Below are positions 1 to 6,949 of a stretch of 13,309 bases of DNA, piece by piece. Position 1 is the first letter of the stretch. Every line of letters begins with the position of its first letter. Both the position numbers and the translations under genes were made by a program. This DNA is from CAZLYK01 sp964563495 (GTDB taxonomy: Bacteria > Acidobacteriota > Blastocatellia > RBC074), in the NCBI GenBank assembly GCA_964563495.1, contig CAZLYK010000151.1, positions 1 to 13,309 on the forward strand, written 5' to 3'. A model generated the notes under the pieces. It was not told the DNA's origin. It made no database searches and saw only the letters and a program-made list of their open reading frames with translations.

Positions 1-2
1 TG

Positions 3-1133
3 AACTTGAAGCTGATCGATGAAATGGGCGGCCCGCTGACCTATCCGCATTACCCTATGGGCTGGGCCATGGCGGGCAACACGCCGTTCAAGATGTACAA
101 GCAGAACACGCACGCAGGCGGCAACACCGATCCGTTCATCATTCACTGGCCGCGCGGAATCAAGGACAAAGGCGGGATTCGCTCGCAGTATCATCACCTG
201 ATTGACGTCACTCCGATGATCCTGGAGGCGATCGGTCTCAAACAGCCCAAGACCATCAATGGCGTGGGACAGGAGCCGTTCGACGGTGTCAGCATGCTCT
301 ATAGCCTGAACGACGGGGCGGCGAAGAGCCGCCGCGAGACGCAGTATTTCGAGATGCTCGGCCATCGCGCGATTTACCACGACGGTTGGAAGGCCGTCGC
401 CTGGCATGAACGTGGCTCAGACTTCGAGAAGGACAAGTGGGAACTCTATAAAGTGGATGAGGATTTCAACGAGAGCAATAATCTGGCGGCGAAGCAGCCG
501 GAAATGCTGCGCGAAATGATCGAACGCTGGTGGAGCGAGGCGGGCAAATACAATGTGCTGCCGCTGGATGACCGGGGTACGGTTCGCGCCGCCGAACAAG
601 TCTCCGCCAATCGCCCGCTCGCGCTAGCGACCTATTATCCAGGCGCGACCCAGACGCCGCGCAGCAGCGCTCCGAACTTTCGCAATCGCTCCTTCAGTCT
701 AACCGCCGACGTAGAAATCCCGGCGGGCGGGGCGGAAGGCGTATTGCTGGCGCTCGGCGGACGGTTTGCCGGCTTCAGTCTCTTCGTCCAAAATAACCGC
801 CTGCAATTCGTCTACAACTTCCTCGGTCTGGAGCGGTACAACATCGTAGCGACCGAATTCTTGCCGGCAGGCGCAGCCAAATTGCGGATGGAATTTACCA
901 AGACGGGAGACTACAAAGGCGTCGCAACACTGTTCATCAACGACCGCAAGGTGGGCGAAGGACCGATTGCACGCACTGTCCCGCTGACCTTCAACCTGAG
1001 CGAAGGAGTGACCGCCGGGCGCGATCCCTCGACGCCCGTGACCGAGAGTTACCAGTCGCCCTTCATTTTTACGGGCAAACTCAAAAAAGTTGTATTGCAA
1101 GTGAAGGAAGAGGCGAAAACGGCGGCCAAATAA
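3..1133 (+). CDS. Arylsulfatase, C-terminal part (5' end outside window)
   Basis: This is the C-terminal part of a type I sulfatase, which hydrolyses sulfate esters, probably on sulfated glycans or aryl esters outside the cytoplasm. The frame is open to the window edge, so the Cys/Ser-x-Pro-x-Arg maturation motif and the signal peptide are not visible. Counting from the TTG at position 6, the segment NTPFKMYKQNTHAGG (about residues 25-39) matches the conserved late sulfatase motif whose Lys contacts the sulfate. It is followed by DPFIIHWPRGI and QYHHLIDVTPMILE, typical of the PAS-like arylsulfatase group. Residues of about 220-370 form a beta-rich tail (LTADVEIPAGGAEGVLLALGG onward) found in long members of the group. 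The stop is TAA at 1131. The gene is convergent with the YetA-like gene. The family call is firm; the substrate is unknown. Confidence 0.9.
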   Translation, partial: NLKLIDEMGGPLTYPHYPMGWAMAGNTPFKMYKQNTHAGGNTDPFIIHWPRGIKDKGGIRSQYHHLIDVTPMILEAIGLKQPKTINGVGQEPFDGVSMLYSLNDGAAKSRRETQYFEMLGHRAIYHDGWKAVAWHERGSDFEKDKWELYKVDEDFNESNNLAAKQPEMLREMIERWWSEAGKYNVLPLDDRGTVRAAEQVSANRPLALATYYPGATQTPRSSAPNFRNRSFSLTADVEIPAGGAEGVLLALGGRFAGFSLFVQNNRLQFVYNFLGLERYNIVATEFLPAGAAKLRMEFTKTGDYKGVATLFINDRKVGEGPIARTVPLTFNLSEGVTAGRDPSTPVTESYQSPFIFTGKLKKVVLQVKEEAKTAAK

Positions 1134-1141
1134 CGCCTCTT

Positions 1142-1243
1142 CTGCGTGACCGCCTCATCCACCTGGCTATTGGGATCTTTTTTGACATCGTGCGGCAAAT
1201 CGCCGATGGCATGGCCGCCGCCCACACCGAGGGCATCGTCGGC
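1142..1243 (+). pseudogene. Remnant of a Ser/Thr protein kinase, cut before the catalytic loop
   Basis: In the frame starting at 1142 the translation contains DIVRQIADGMAAAHTEGIV (about 1184-1240). This matches the helix just before the HRD catalytic loop of PknB-type bacterial kinases, which usually reads QIADGLAAAHxxGIVHRDxKPxN. The match stops exactly where His-Arg-Asp should begin, and the inverted-repeat element at 1245 takes over. No start codon context, ATP-binding loop or DFG motif is present, so this is a dead fragment. A hydrophobic reading just past the element (IAWIVAAVAVLG, about 1348-1383) could be from the membrane anchor of the same gene, but that is weaker. Confidence 0.5.
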
Positions 1244-1244
1244 T

Positions 1245-1342
1245 GGGTACGCCCGCGCCCTCGCGGGCGAGCCTGGGCAAAATGCCCCTTCGTTGGCAAT
1301 GGACGCTTCGCCGAGCCCGCACGCGGGGGCGCGTGCGTACCC
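1245..1342. repeat. 98-bp element with 21-bp imperfect terminal inverted repeats
   Basis: The left end (1245-1265, beginning GGGTACGCCCGCGCCC) and the reverse complement of the right end (1322-1342, beginning GGGTACGCACGCGCCC) agree at 19 of 21 positions. The interior is GC-rich, contains CCTGGGCAAAATGCC, and has no credible protein. The size and layout fit a REPIN or a MITE-like non-autonomous element. I see no clear target-site duplication. It sits at the broken edge of a kinase fragment, so it may have inserted into or recombined with that gene. Confidence 0.55.
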
Positions 1343-1383
1343 GGGTCGCATCGCGTGGATTGTGGCAGCGGTGGCGGTGCTGG

Positions 1384-1482
1384 GTAGGTTTTCTTTTCAT
1401 GCAACGGTTGCCCATTGACTAAAACCCGGACGACGCGCGAGCCGATGGGTTTGCGGCCATCGAATTCAATCGGATGCGGACG
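1384..1482 (-). pseudogene. Possible remnant of a 5'-nucleotidase C-terminal domain
   Basis: Read on the minus strand, the frame through 1470 gives IEFDGRKPIGSRVVRVLV followed by NGQPLHEKKTY. This follows the pattern of the UshA-type 5'-nucleotidase C-terminal domain, where a segment like FDxxKPxGSRVVxVxVNGxPLxxxKTY precedes VATNDF. There is no stop inside the stretch, but after KTY (1384) the homology ends and the next residues are unrelated. Only about 33 codons survive, so it cannot function. The call rests on motif memory only and could be wrong about the family. Confidence 0.4.
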
Positions 1483-1509
1483 TCGGATTGTACCAGCCGG
1501 CCTGGCGCC

Positions 1510-4308
1510 TCAATTCCCGGGCGGCCGCTGGTTCGGGCGCTGCGCACCGCGCTCCCGACCGGACGGAGTTGCACCTTGAGGCGGGAACTCCGCCGGAAGA
1601 TGATCGCCTATCATGCCGAGCGATATAATTGTCGTGAGGCCATTCTGCGCCGCCCCGTTGGTCCCCGCCAGGCCGGACTCATCTATAGGCTTCAATGACT
1701 CCACTCCCTCTACCCTTCGGATGGCTTCGTTTGGTCTGCCCCGGCCGCTGGCGAGCAGCGAATTTACGCCCACTTTCATGAAGGCCGGGTTTTTCGTTTT
1801 CAGGTAAACATAGGAGGCCAGGCGGCCGTCGCGAAGATATGAAGCGTCACTCCCCTCGGTTCCCGTAGCCATGTCCTTGATGATGACATCCTTGGGCGCA
1901 TTATTGAGTCGGCAGTATTGCAACCAGAGCTTCCGCCATCGCTCATCGTCAAGCATCAGGTCGAGTTCTAAGACAACTTCGGCCCCGCCCATGTTCGTCA
2001 CCAGGTTGTACTGCCCCACCTCGTCCGACAATTGATAGAGTTTACCGGTCGCCGGGTCGTAGCCGTACAGAAGATTCTTCCCGCTGCGCACGCCGAACGG
2101 CATGCGGGCGAGACTCTCTACGCCCGCGAGGAGCTTGTCGCGCCACTTCGTATCGCCCGTGCGCTCCCATTCGGTCATCCAGTTGCTGACGAAGGCCAGC
2201 CAGTCGGGGCCGAAGCGGACGCGGGTTGGATATTTCTTCTCGGCTTCGGTGATCGGCTGGGCTATCCGCATTGGGTCATACTCCACGACCTTGTCATCCA
2301 CGTTCAATACCTCGCGCATGATGTCTCCAGTACGTTCGTCCGTGGTCAGGTAATAATAGAAGCGGCGGTACGCGGCCTGGCTGATGCGGGCCTCCTTGGC
2401 GCCGCAACCCCAGTGCCTCACGTTGTGACGTGAACCCAGACTCGCGAACTTGCCCAGGTGATAGGTGTCCACTTCGCTGGTGTGCCGCGTCATCGCTTCG
2501 GCCATGCGGAAGACGTCGGCGCGACCTGTTCGCAGGAAGCTGTACCAGAGCCACATGTCCGTGCCTAGTTCGGTGTTGTCCCAGGCCATCTCGCCCAGAT
2601 CGTAGCGCCAGACGTGGCGTTCATTGTCGTAGGAGTGCATGACGTCGCCGTAGTCCCAGAACCCGTACCAGTTGTGCTGATCAACCTGCTTTAGATAAAA
2701 GTCGAGCGTGGCCTCGAGCCTCTCTTCAATCGCTCGTTTCACCGGGGTCGAGCGGTCCACCGGGCCCCATATGCCGAAGGCTCGGGCCGAATGCAGGTAC
2801 TGCGGCGCGCAGACCAGCAACGGCGGCTCGGCACCGGCCCGCGCCATCTTCGCCGTCTCCTCTTTGGACGGGACGGCGGCGGTCGCAAAAAGCGTCAGTT
2901 CACTGGTGCGCGCCACGCCGTGCGACGTGCTGAAACCGGGCTGCACGTCCTCGTAAACAGCTTCGAGGCCATGCGGGCGGGTGTCATAGTGGCGCATATC
3001 CATGCCCGGCGCTTCAGGCGACCACATCCAGACGATCAACTCCGCGCCGCCGCCGGACGCCTTCTGCGCTTCGAGCGACGCCGGGTATGACTGCCAGAAA
3101 TTCTTCAGGCTCGCCGCCAGCCCACCGCTCACGTCACCCGCGAAGACCAGTCCCGAGGCGCGCCGGCCTGCCCCGGCCGGGATCCACGCGCTTTCAGGGT
3201 TGGTGCGCTTGAGCACAGTAAACCCGTCGGCATTTGGTTGGATCAGCTTGAAATCATCCCACACCGCCCAATCGGCCAGCAGTCCTTGTCCGCGCGCGTT
3301 GTAGGCTTCCTTGTTGGGGACGCGCCTGCCGGCGATCTGATCCGGATAGACGTCAGCGCCCGTCTGCGGATGAGCCACGAAGCGGCCTCCACGCCCGATC
3401 ATTGGCTGAATCGGTTCCGACCACAGGCCCAGTCCCTCACCGGAGAAGCGCACGTGGCGGTTCTGAATCTGCTCGCGCATCGGGACCGAGAAGACCACAC
3501 CCAGCCCGCGGATGAAATCCTTGCTCTCGTCGCCGTCGTAGACAACTGTGTGGACCAGGCGAACCGACTCCTGCCCAGCGTAGAAATAGAGGCGGACAAC
3601 AAACGGCAGCCACTCCCGGTTGCTCTTCGACCCACGATGTTTGCCTTCGATCTTGATCACCGCGCGCACCGGGCCGGACTGTTCTATCGTCACTCGCTCG
3701 ACTTTGGCCAAATACTTCTCGCGCGGCGGGGTGTTCTCAGCATCGCCGTCAGGGCCGTCCTGCAAGATACAGACGAGCCGCCCGTCTCGGGCCACATCAC
3801 GGCCGTCAACGATCATCGAGTCAATCAGGCTGGCGCCCCACCTGGGAATGCGGGCCTTCAATCGGCCAGTATCTATTTCAAAGGTCGTGTCGCTCTGTCT
3901 GACCTGCACGACCGGTCCTGATGTGGGCGCCGCAGTATTGCTCAGGGAGAGCCTGAGTGAACCGGTAGTTTCAGGGCCCGCCACTGTGGCGAAGCCGGAC
4001 CACTTGATCGAGCCGTCCGGCCACCAGGCGAGAGGCCACGATTGCAGCGGCAGACTCTTACCGACGGCCGTGGTCAGGGTGAATGACTGGTCTTTCCGGA
4101 CTTCGCCCTGAGGCCACGGTACACCCCAACTAACACCCAGCGGCGTCGCTGGTGGCTTATCTCCCAACCATTTCAATTCCACAGATTGAGCGGGTTGCGC
4201 GGCGGCGGGTAATGCGCAGCCCGAAACCGCAAGGGCCAGCAGCATAAGCGGCGCGACCTGCTGACAGAACTGGTTTGTGAAAACATTCAATCTCAATCTC
4301 GTTTTCAT
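1510..4308 (-). CDS. Secreted PcRGLX/YetA-family protein, putative exo-rhamnogalacturonan lyase (PL26-like)
   Basis: A 932-residue protein of the PcRGLX/YetA family, whose fungal member removes disaccharides from rhamnogalacturonan ends. The N terminus has a hydrophobic signal (about 17-37) with a possible lipobox, VSGC at Cys31; an alternative cleavage follows ALPAAA, so it may be a lipoprotein or secreted. The order is an N-terminal barrel-like domain (about 43-135; LGVSWGVPWPQGEV, WWPDGSIKW), a central beta-sandwich (about 140-460; RLYFYAGQESVRLVHTVVYDG) and an alpha/alpha-toroid domain (about 500-905; HNWYGFWDYGDVMHSYD, DNTELGTDMWLWYSF, GSRHNVRHWG). A Gly/Arg/Pro/Gln-rich tail ends it. 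ATG 4308 has GAGGGG four bases upstream and lies 16 bp after the YesU-like stop, indicating an operon. The family is firm; the exact substrate is inferred. Confidence 0.88.
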   Translation of the reverse strand: MKTRLRLNVFTNQFCQQVAPLMLLALAVSGCALPAAAQPAQSVELKWLGDKPPATPLGVSWGVPWPQGEVRKDQSFTLTTAVGKSLPLQSWPLAWWPDGSIKWSGFATVAGPETTGSLRLSLSNTAAPTSGPVVQVRQSDTTFEIDTGRLKARIPRWGASLIDSMIVDGRDVARDGRLVCILQDGPDGDAENTPPREKYLAKVERVTIEQSGPVRAVIKIEGKHRGSKSNREWLPFVVRLYFYAGQESVRLVHTVVYDGDESKDFIRGLGVVFSVPMREQIQNRHVRFSGEGLGLWSEPIQPMIGRGGRFVAHPQTGADVYPDQIAGRRVPNKEAYNARGQGLLADWAVWDDFKLIQPNADGFTVLKRTNPESAWIPAGAGRRASGLVFAGDVSGGLAASLKNFWQSYPASLEAQKASGGGAELIVWMWSPEAPGMDMRHYDTRPHGLEAVYEDVQPGFSTSHGVARTSELTLFATAAVPSKEETAKMARAGAEPPLLVCAPQYLHSARAFGIWGPVDRSTPVKRAIEERLEATLDFYLKQVDQHNWYGFWDYGDVMHSYDNERHVWRYDLGEMAWDNTELGTDMWLWYSFLRTGRADVFRMAEAMTRHTSEVDTYHLGKFASLGSRHNVRHWGCGAKEARISQAAYRRFYYYLTTDERTGDIMREVLNVDDKVVEYDPMRIAQPITEAEKKYPTRVRFGPDWLAFVSNWMTEWERTGDTKWRDKLLAGVESLARMPFGVRSGKNLLYGYDPATGKLYQLSDEVGQYNLVTNMGGAEVVLELDLMLDDERWRKLWLQYCRLNNAPKDVIIKDMATGTEGSDASYLRDGRLASYVYLKTKNPAFMKVGVNSLLASGRGRPNEAIRRVEGVESLKPIDESGLAGTNGAAQNGLTTIISLGMIGDHLPAEFPPQGATPSGRERGAQRPNQRPPGN

Positions 4309-4324
4309 AGCGCCCCTCGCCTGG

Positions 4325-5191
4325 CTATCTGTTTTGTTTGGCAGTAACTTGCCACACTTTGAAGTTATCGTACGCCACCATCGTCACGCCCTCCATCGAA
4401 CGCAGCCCGATCCGCCCCGCCCGATGCGGGCGTTCGGGGTCCTCCCACTTGTTGACGACCCTGCCGTTGACCTCAACTTCGATGTGCGCGCCGCTCTTTA
4501 AAATCCGAAGGCGATGCGTGACATCAGTCGGGCCGGTGGTCAGACTCGGGCCTTCGGCCACCTGTTTGAAACCCGGATTCTTGCGGAGGCGGTTCGAGAG
4601 GCTTTCAGCCTCATTGTTCCGGCTCCAATAGGAATCGGTGTAGTTGGCCAACGCGCCGCTGTGATAGGCCTCGTATTCAGCCCGGCGCGGCGGCAGTGAC
4701 AGGTCGAAGATATCTTCCCCCTTCCGCCCGGAGGCGCAGAAAAAGACAATGGTCAGCCCGTTGGTGGAGCCGCAGGGGCTCATCTCGATTTCGAGCAGGA
4801 AGTCAGCCGGAAAGATATGGCGGTTCCAGATCACCATATGGGAACGCCGGCCTGGCTCAACAGACTGTGGCCTGCCGGCCGCGTCGAACGGCGACGAGGC
4901 CACTAACAGCCTGCCATGACGAACCTCCACGCCACCCCAGCCCTCGGCGATCCACTCCACGTCACGCGCAGGCTTGGCTTTGCGCCGCCAAACGGCGCCG
5001 ACCTGCTCAATCAGATCCTCTTCACGGGCGATCTTCTGCGACCGGCTGAAGTCGTTTTCGTAAAATGGGCGCAGGTAGTATCCCGAAAGATCGAGTTGCG
5101 CGGTCGCGCCCACAGCGGTCTGCGTCGTGGCCGTCCGGGCAGCGCCAGTAACGCACAAGACCACGAGAAGAAAAACAGCGAGGGGGCGCAT
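4325..5191 (-). CDS. Secreted DUF1961 (YesU-like) protein
   Basis: A 288-residue DUF1961 protein, a concanavalin-like beta-sandwich family that includes Bacillus YesU from the rhamnogalacturonan cluster. The ATG at 5191 is chosen because it opens a signal peptide (MRPLAVFLLVVLCVTGAART); the frame runs 65 codons further upstream, but that part does not look like protein. Family-like segments are YYLRPFYENDFS (about 39-50), the SHMVIWNRHIFPADFLLEIE block (about 117-136), DIFDLSLPPRRAEYEAYHSG (about 160-179), YWSRNNEAE (188-196) and the ending MVAYDNFKVWQV. A carbohydrate-binding or lyase role is plausible but not shown from sequence. It is the first gene of the two-gene operon with the YetA-like gene. 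No strong ribosome-binding site is visible before 5191. Confidence 0.85.
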   Translation of the reverse strand: MRPLAVFLLVVLCVTGAARTATTQTAVGATAQLDLSGYYLRPFYENDFSRSQKIAREEDLIEQVGAVWRRKAKPARDVEWIAEGWGGVEVRHGRLLVASSPFDAAGRPQSVEPGRRSHMVIWNRHIFPADFLLEIEMSPCGSTNGLTIVFFCASGRKGEDIFDLSLPPRRAEYEAYHSGALANYTDSYWSRNNEAESLSNRLRKNPGFKQVAEGPSLTTGPTDVTHRLRILKSGAHIEVEVNGRVVNKWEDPERPHRAGRIGLRSMEGVTMVAYDNFKVWQVTAKQNR

Positions 5192-5535
5192 TGCGCATCG
5201 GTTGGGAGCGTAGCACGGGCTCAAGGCGACCTCCAGTGAAAAAAAAGAATACCGTAAGCGCGCCGCACCCGCCGGTGAGATACATCTTTCGAGGTCCGTC
5301 GAAACCAATAGGCGAGGTCGTTGATCAACCTGTCCGCCGACTGTAGATTGGTCAAGCGTAAGGAAAATCCCGCCCGAGCAGTCCATGGCCTAAAAGATTC
5401 AGATAAGTGAACGTGTCGCCTTCGCCAATGAACGCGCCTTAAAGGGAGGTGAAAACAGGGATGTGCGACTGGCTGTCCGTTGATGGCCGTTCCCAATGTC
5501 GTAGTTGTACTCATGCGGGTTCTCGAAAATTTCTG
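5192..5535. other. Gap upstream of the YesU-YetA-like operon
   Basis: This 344-bp region must contain the operon promoter if the two genes are not read through from the HGSNAT-like gene upstream on the same strand. Apart from the DUF1593-like remnant I see no gene, and I cannot point to a convincing -35/-10 pair. A purine-rich AAAGGGAGGTGA at 5440-5451 on the plus strand looks like a ribosome-binding site, but the frame behind it has no recognisable product. Confidence 0.45.
5352..5530 (-). pseudogene. Coding-like remnant, possibly of a DUF1593 (Sde182-like) protein
   Basis: The minus strand reads FIGEGDTFTYLNLLGHGLL then GRDFPYA and a TGA (5438-5352). A neighbouring frame upstream reads TEIFENPHEYNYDIGNGHQR (about 5525-5466). 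Joined by one frameshift they make a continuous protein-like stretch. The EGDT-x-TYLNLLGHGL pattern recalls the EGDTPxFLxLIxNGL segment of DUF1593 proteins, which occur in polysaccharide loci. The piece has no start, a frameshift and an early stop, so it would be dead. The family assignment is tentative. Confidence 0.28.
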
Positions 5536-6771
5536 TTACAAATAACTCAGCCACCAATCGCGGCGGCAACGCTTGAGTTCAGCAAACCAGCGGCACAGCG
5601 GATACAGCAACAACAGCCCGATGAACCAGAACATGTACACCATCCCCAGCGAAAACCCCAGATTGCCGGGGTTCGGGCGCGGTTGATCGAACAGACCGGC
5701 GAACAGCCATCCGACCGGCTGTCCGGCGAGGTATCCGGCCAGCACTGCCAGCCCGTGCGCAACCAGCCATTGCCCCACGTAAAAGAATAACGGCACACGG
5801 CCAAACGTAATCAGCACACGCGACAGCAAGCCCGTCCTGCTTATCTCAAACCACGGCAAAGCCATGATCGCCGCACCCAGCGTCAACAACAGAAACAACA
5901 ACGACGGCGGATATTTTGTGAGGTTGAGAAACGACAGCACGGTGAACCAGACATTCTTTTGCGCCATCCATGGGTTCGGTTCGCCGTAAACATTGATCGC
6001 GCGCAAGACAACGAAGGCGAATAGCAAACCTGCGCCTAATTCGAACAAAACGCGCCGCCGCCGTTTGGCTTCCCATTGATAGACCGCGCCGAAACAATAG
6101 CCTGCTGAAAGCACGGCGACCCATGGGATCAGCGGATAAAGAACCAGCCCGTAAACATCGGGCGTCAGGAAGACTATGCCCTGTTGATGCAACAGCAGCC
6201 ACACGGCTCTGCCCGCGCCCCACAGCGGCTGCCCCGGTGCGGAAAACCCCTGCACCGCAATGCCGTCGAGCTGGTTATGCAACCCGATCACGGCGAGACT
6301 GGCGATGGCGACCGCGCGCAACGGCAGGTAAATCAAGGCGGCGAGCAGGATCATCGCTACGCCGATGACCCAGATCACCTGCAACATAAACGCGAAATGA
6401 AAATCCAGATTGAACCAGACGATGACGCGAATGATGGTGAGTTCCAGCACAATCAGCCACAGCCCGCGCGTGATGAGAAAGCGCGCGAGTTCCGGCTTCG
6501 TCTTGCCGCGCAGCGTTTGCAGGTAAGCGCCCGTGCCCGCCAGAAAGACAAACACCGGCGCACAGAAATGCGTCACCCAGCGCGTGAAAAACAGCAGCGT
6601 GTGGGTGCGGGTCAGGTCGGCAGGGTCGAAGTTCAGGAAATCACGATGCGTAAATTCGCGCGTGTGATCAAGCAGCATGATGACCATCACGATGCCGCGC
6701 AGCAGGTCTACGGCATTGACGCGCGGCGCGACGGCGGCCTGCTCATTCTTCATGGGGAAATCGGGTTTCAT
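5536..6771 (-). CDS. HGSNAT-like (DUF1624) multi-spanning membrane acetyltransferase
   Basis: A 411-residue polytopic membrane protein with the heparan-alpha-glucosaminide N-acetyltransferase catalytic-like domain. The signature RVNAVDLLRGIVMVIMLLDH places the family's conserved His in the first membrane segment at about residue 36, followed by TREF. About ten hydrophobic segments follow, including HFCAPVFVFLAGTGAYL, FLITRGLWLIVLELTIIRV, the LQVIWVIGVAMILLAALIYL segment and VPLFFYVGQWLVAHGLAVL. Family members are thought to move acetyl groups across the membrane onto amino sugars; the substrate here is unknown. ATG 6771 is preferred because it follows the stop of the upstream small ORF by 10 bases. 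ATG 6753 or an upstream ATG at 6804 are alternatives, and none has a strong ribosome-binding site. The family call is good; the function is inferred. Confidence 0.85.
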   Translation of the reverse strand: MKPDFPMKNEQAAVAPRVNAVDLLRGIVMVIMLLDHTREFTHRDFLNFDPADLTRTHTLLFFTRWVTHFCAPVFVFLAGTGAYLQTLRGKTKPELARFLITRGLWLIVLELTIIRVIVWFNLDFHFAFMLQVIWVIGVAMILLAALIYLPLRAVAIASLAVIGLHNQLDGIAVQGFSAPGQPLWGAGRAVWLLLHQQGIVFLTPDVYGLVLYPLIPWVAVLSAGYCFGAVYQWEAKRRRRVLFELGAGLLFAFVVLRAINVYGEPNPWMAQKNVWFTVLSFLNLTKYPPSLLFLLLTLGAAIMALPWFEISRTGLLSRVLITFGRVPLFFYVGQWLVAHGLAVLAGYLAGQPVGWLFAGLFDQPRPNPGNLGFSLGMVYMFWFIGLLLLYPLCRWFAELKRCRRDWWLSYL

Positions 6772-6781
6772 TTGATGAGTC

Positions 6782-6949
6782 TCAATCAGGGTGTAACCAT
6801 CCACCCAGCCACGTGCAGGGCGGCGCCGTGATGACGAGCGAGATGGGATACCACGCCGGCCCCAGCTTCAGCGGGATCGTGGCAAGCGCGCCGAGCAGGC
6901 TCAACACAAATCCGATCACGCCCAAAATGATGTAAAGCCGGCTTTTTCT
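6782..6949 (-). pseudogene. Small membrane-protein reading frame without an ATG
   Basis: Directly after the VWFA gene stop, and in the same frame, the minus strand stays open for about 55 codons: SRLYIILGVIGFVLSLLGAL, then ATIPLKLGPAWYPISLVIT, then APPCTWLGGWLHPD and TGA at 6784-6782. The composition is that of a real membrane protein with one or two spanning segments. There is no ATG; TTG 6925 and GTG 6919 are the only near-start codons, with no ribosome-binding site that I can see. It may be a gene that lost its start, an unusually started small protein, or a product made by reading through the VWFA stop. I do not recognise the family. Confidence 0.4.

Larger units (their letters stand above)
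1134..1509. other. Convergent intergenic region made of gene debris
   Basis: This 376-bp gap separates the converging stops of the sulfatase and the YetA-like gene. It holds the kinase fragment, the 98-bp inverted-repeat element and the nucleotidase-like fragment listed separately. I see no intact gene and no hairpin with a T tract that would act as a terminator for either neighbour. The several short reading frames here are a by-product of high GC content. Confidence 0.6.

Noticed and set aside
699..1404. Overlapping minus-strand reading frames opposite the sulfatase and the gap
   Set aside because: They are antisense to a clear coding frame or consist of Arg/Ala/Pro-rich low-complexity sequence caused by high GC.
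3238..3921. 227-codon plus-strand frame inside the YetA-like gene
   Set aside because: It is the mirror of a well-conserved family protein on the minus strand and has no recognisable domain.
5192..5386. N-terminal extension of the DUF1961 protein
   Set aside because: The ATG at 5191 starts a clean signal peptide; the 65 upstream codons match nothing and would bury it.
5449..5790. Plus-strand frame behind a good ribosome-binding-like sequence
   Set aside because: Most of it is antisense to the end of the acetyltransferase gene and its composition is not protein-like.
6184..6831. 215-codon plus-strand frame opposite the acetyltransferase
   Set aside because: It is rich in Gln/Arg/His/Asp as expected from the antisense of a membrane protein, with no domain.
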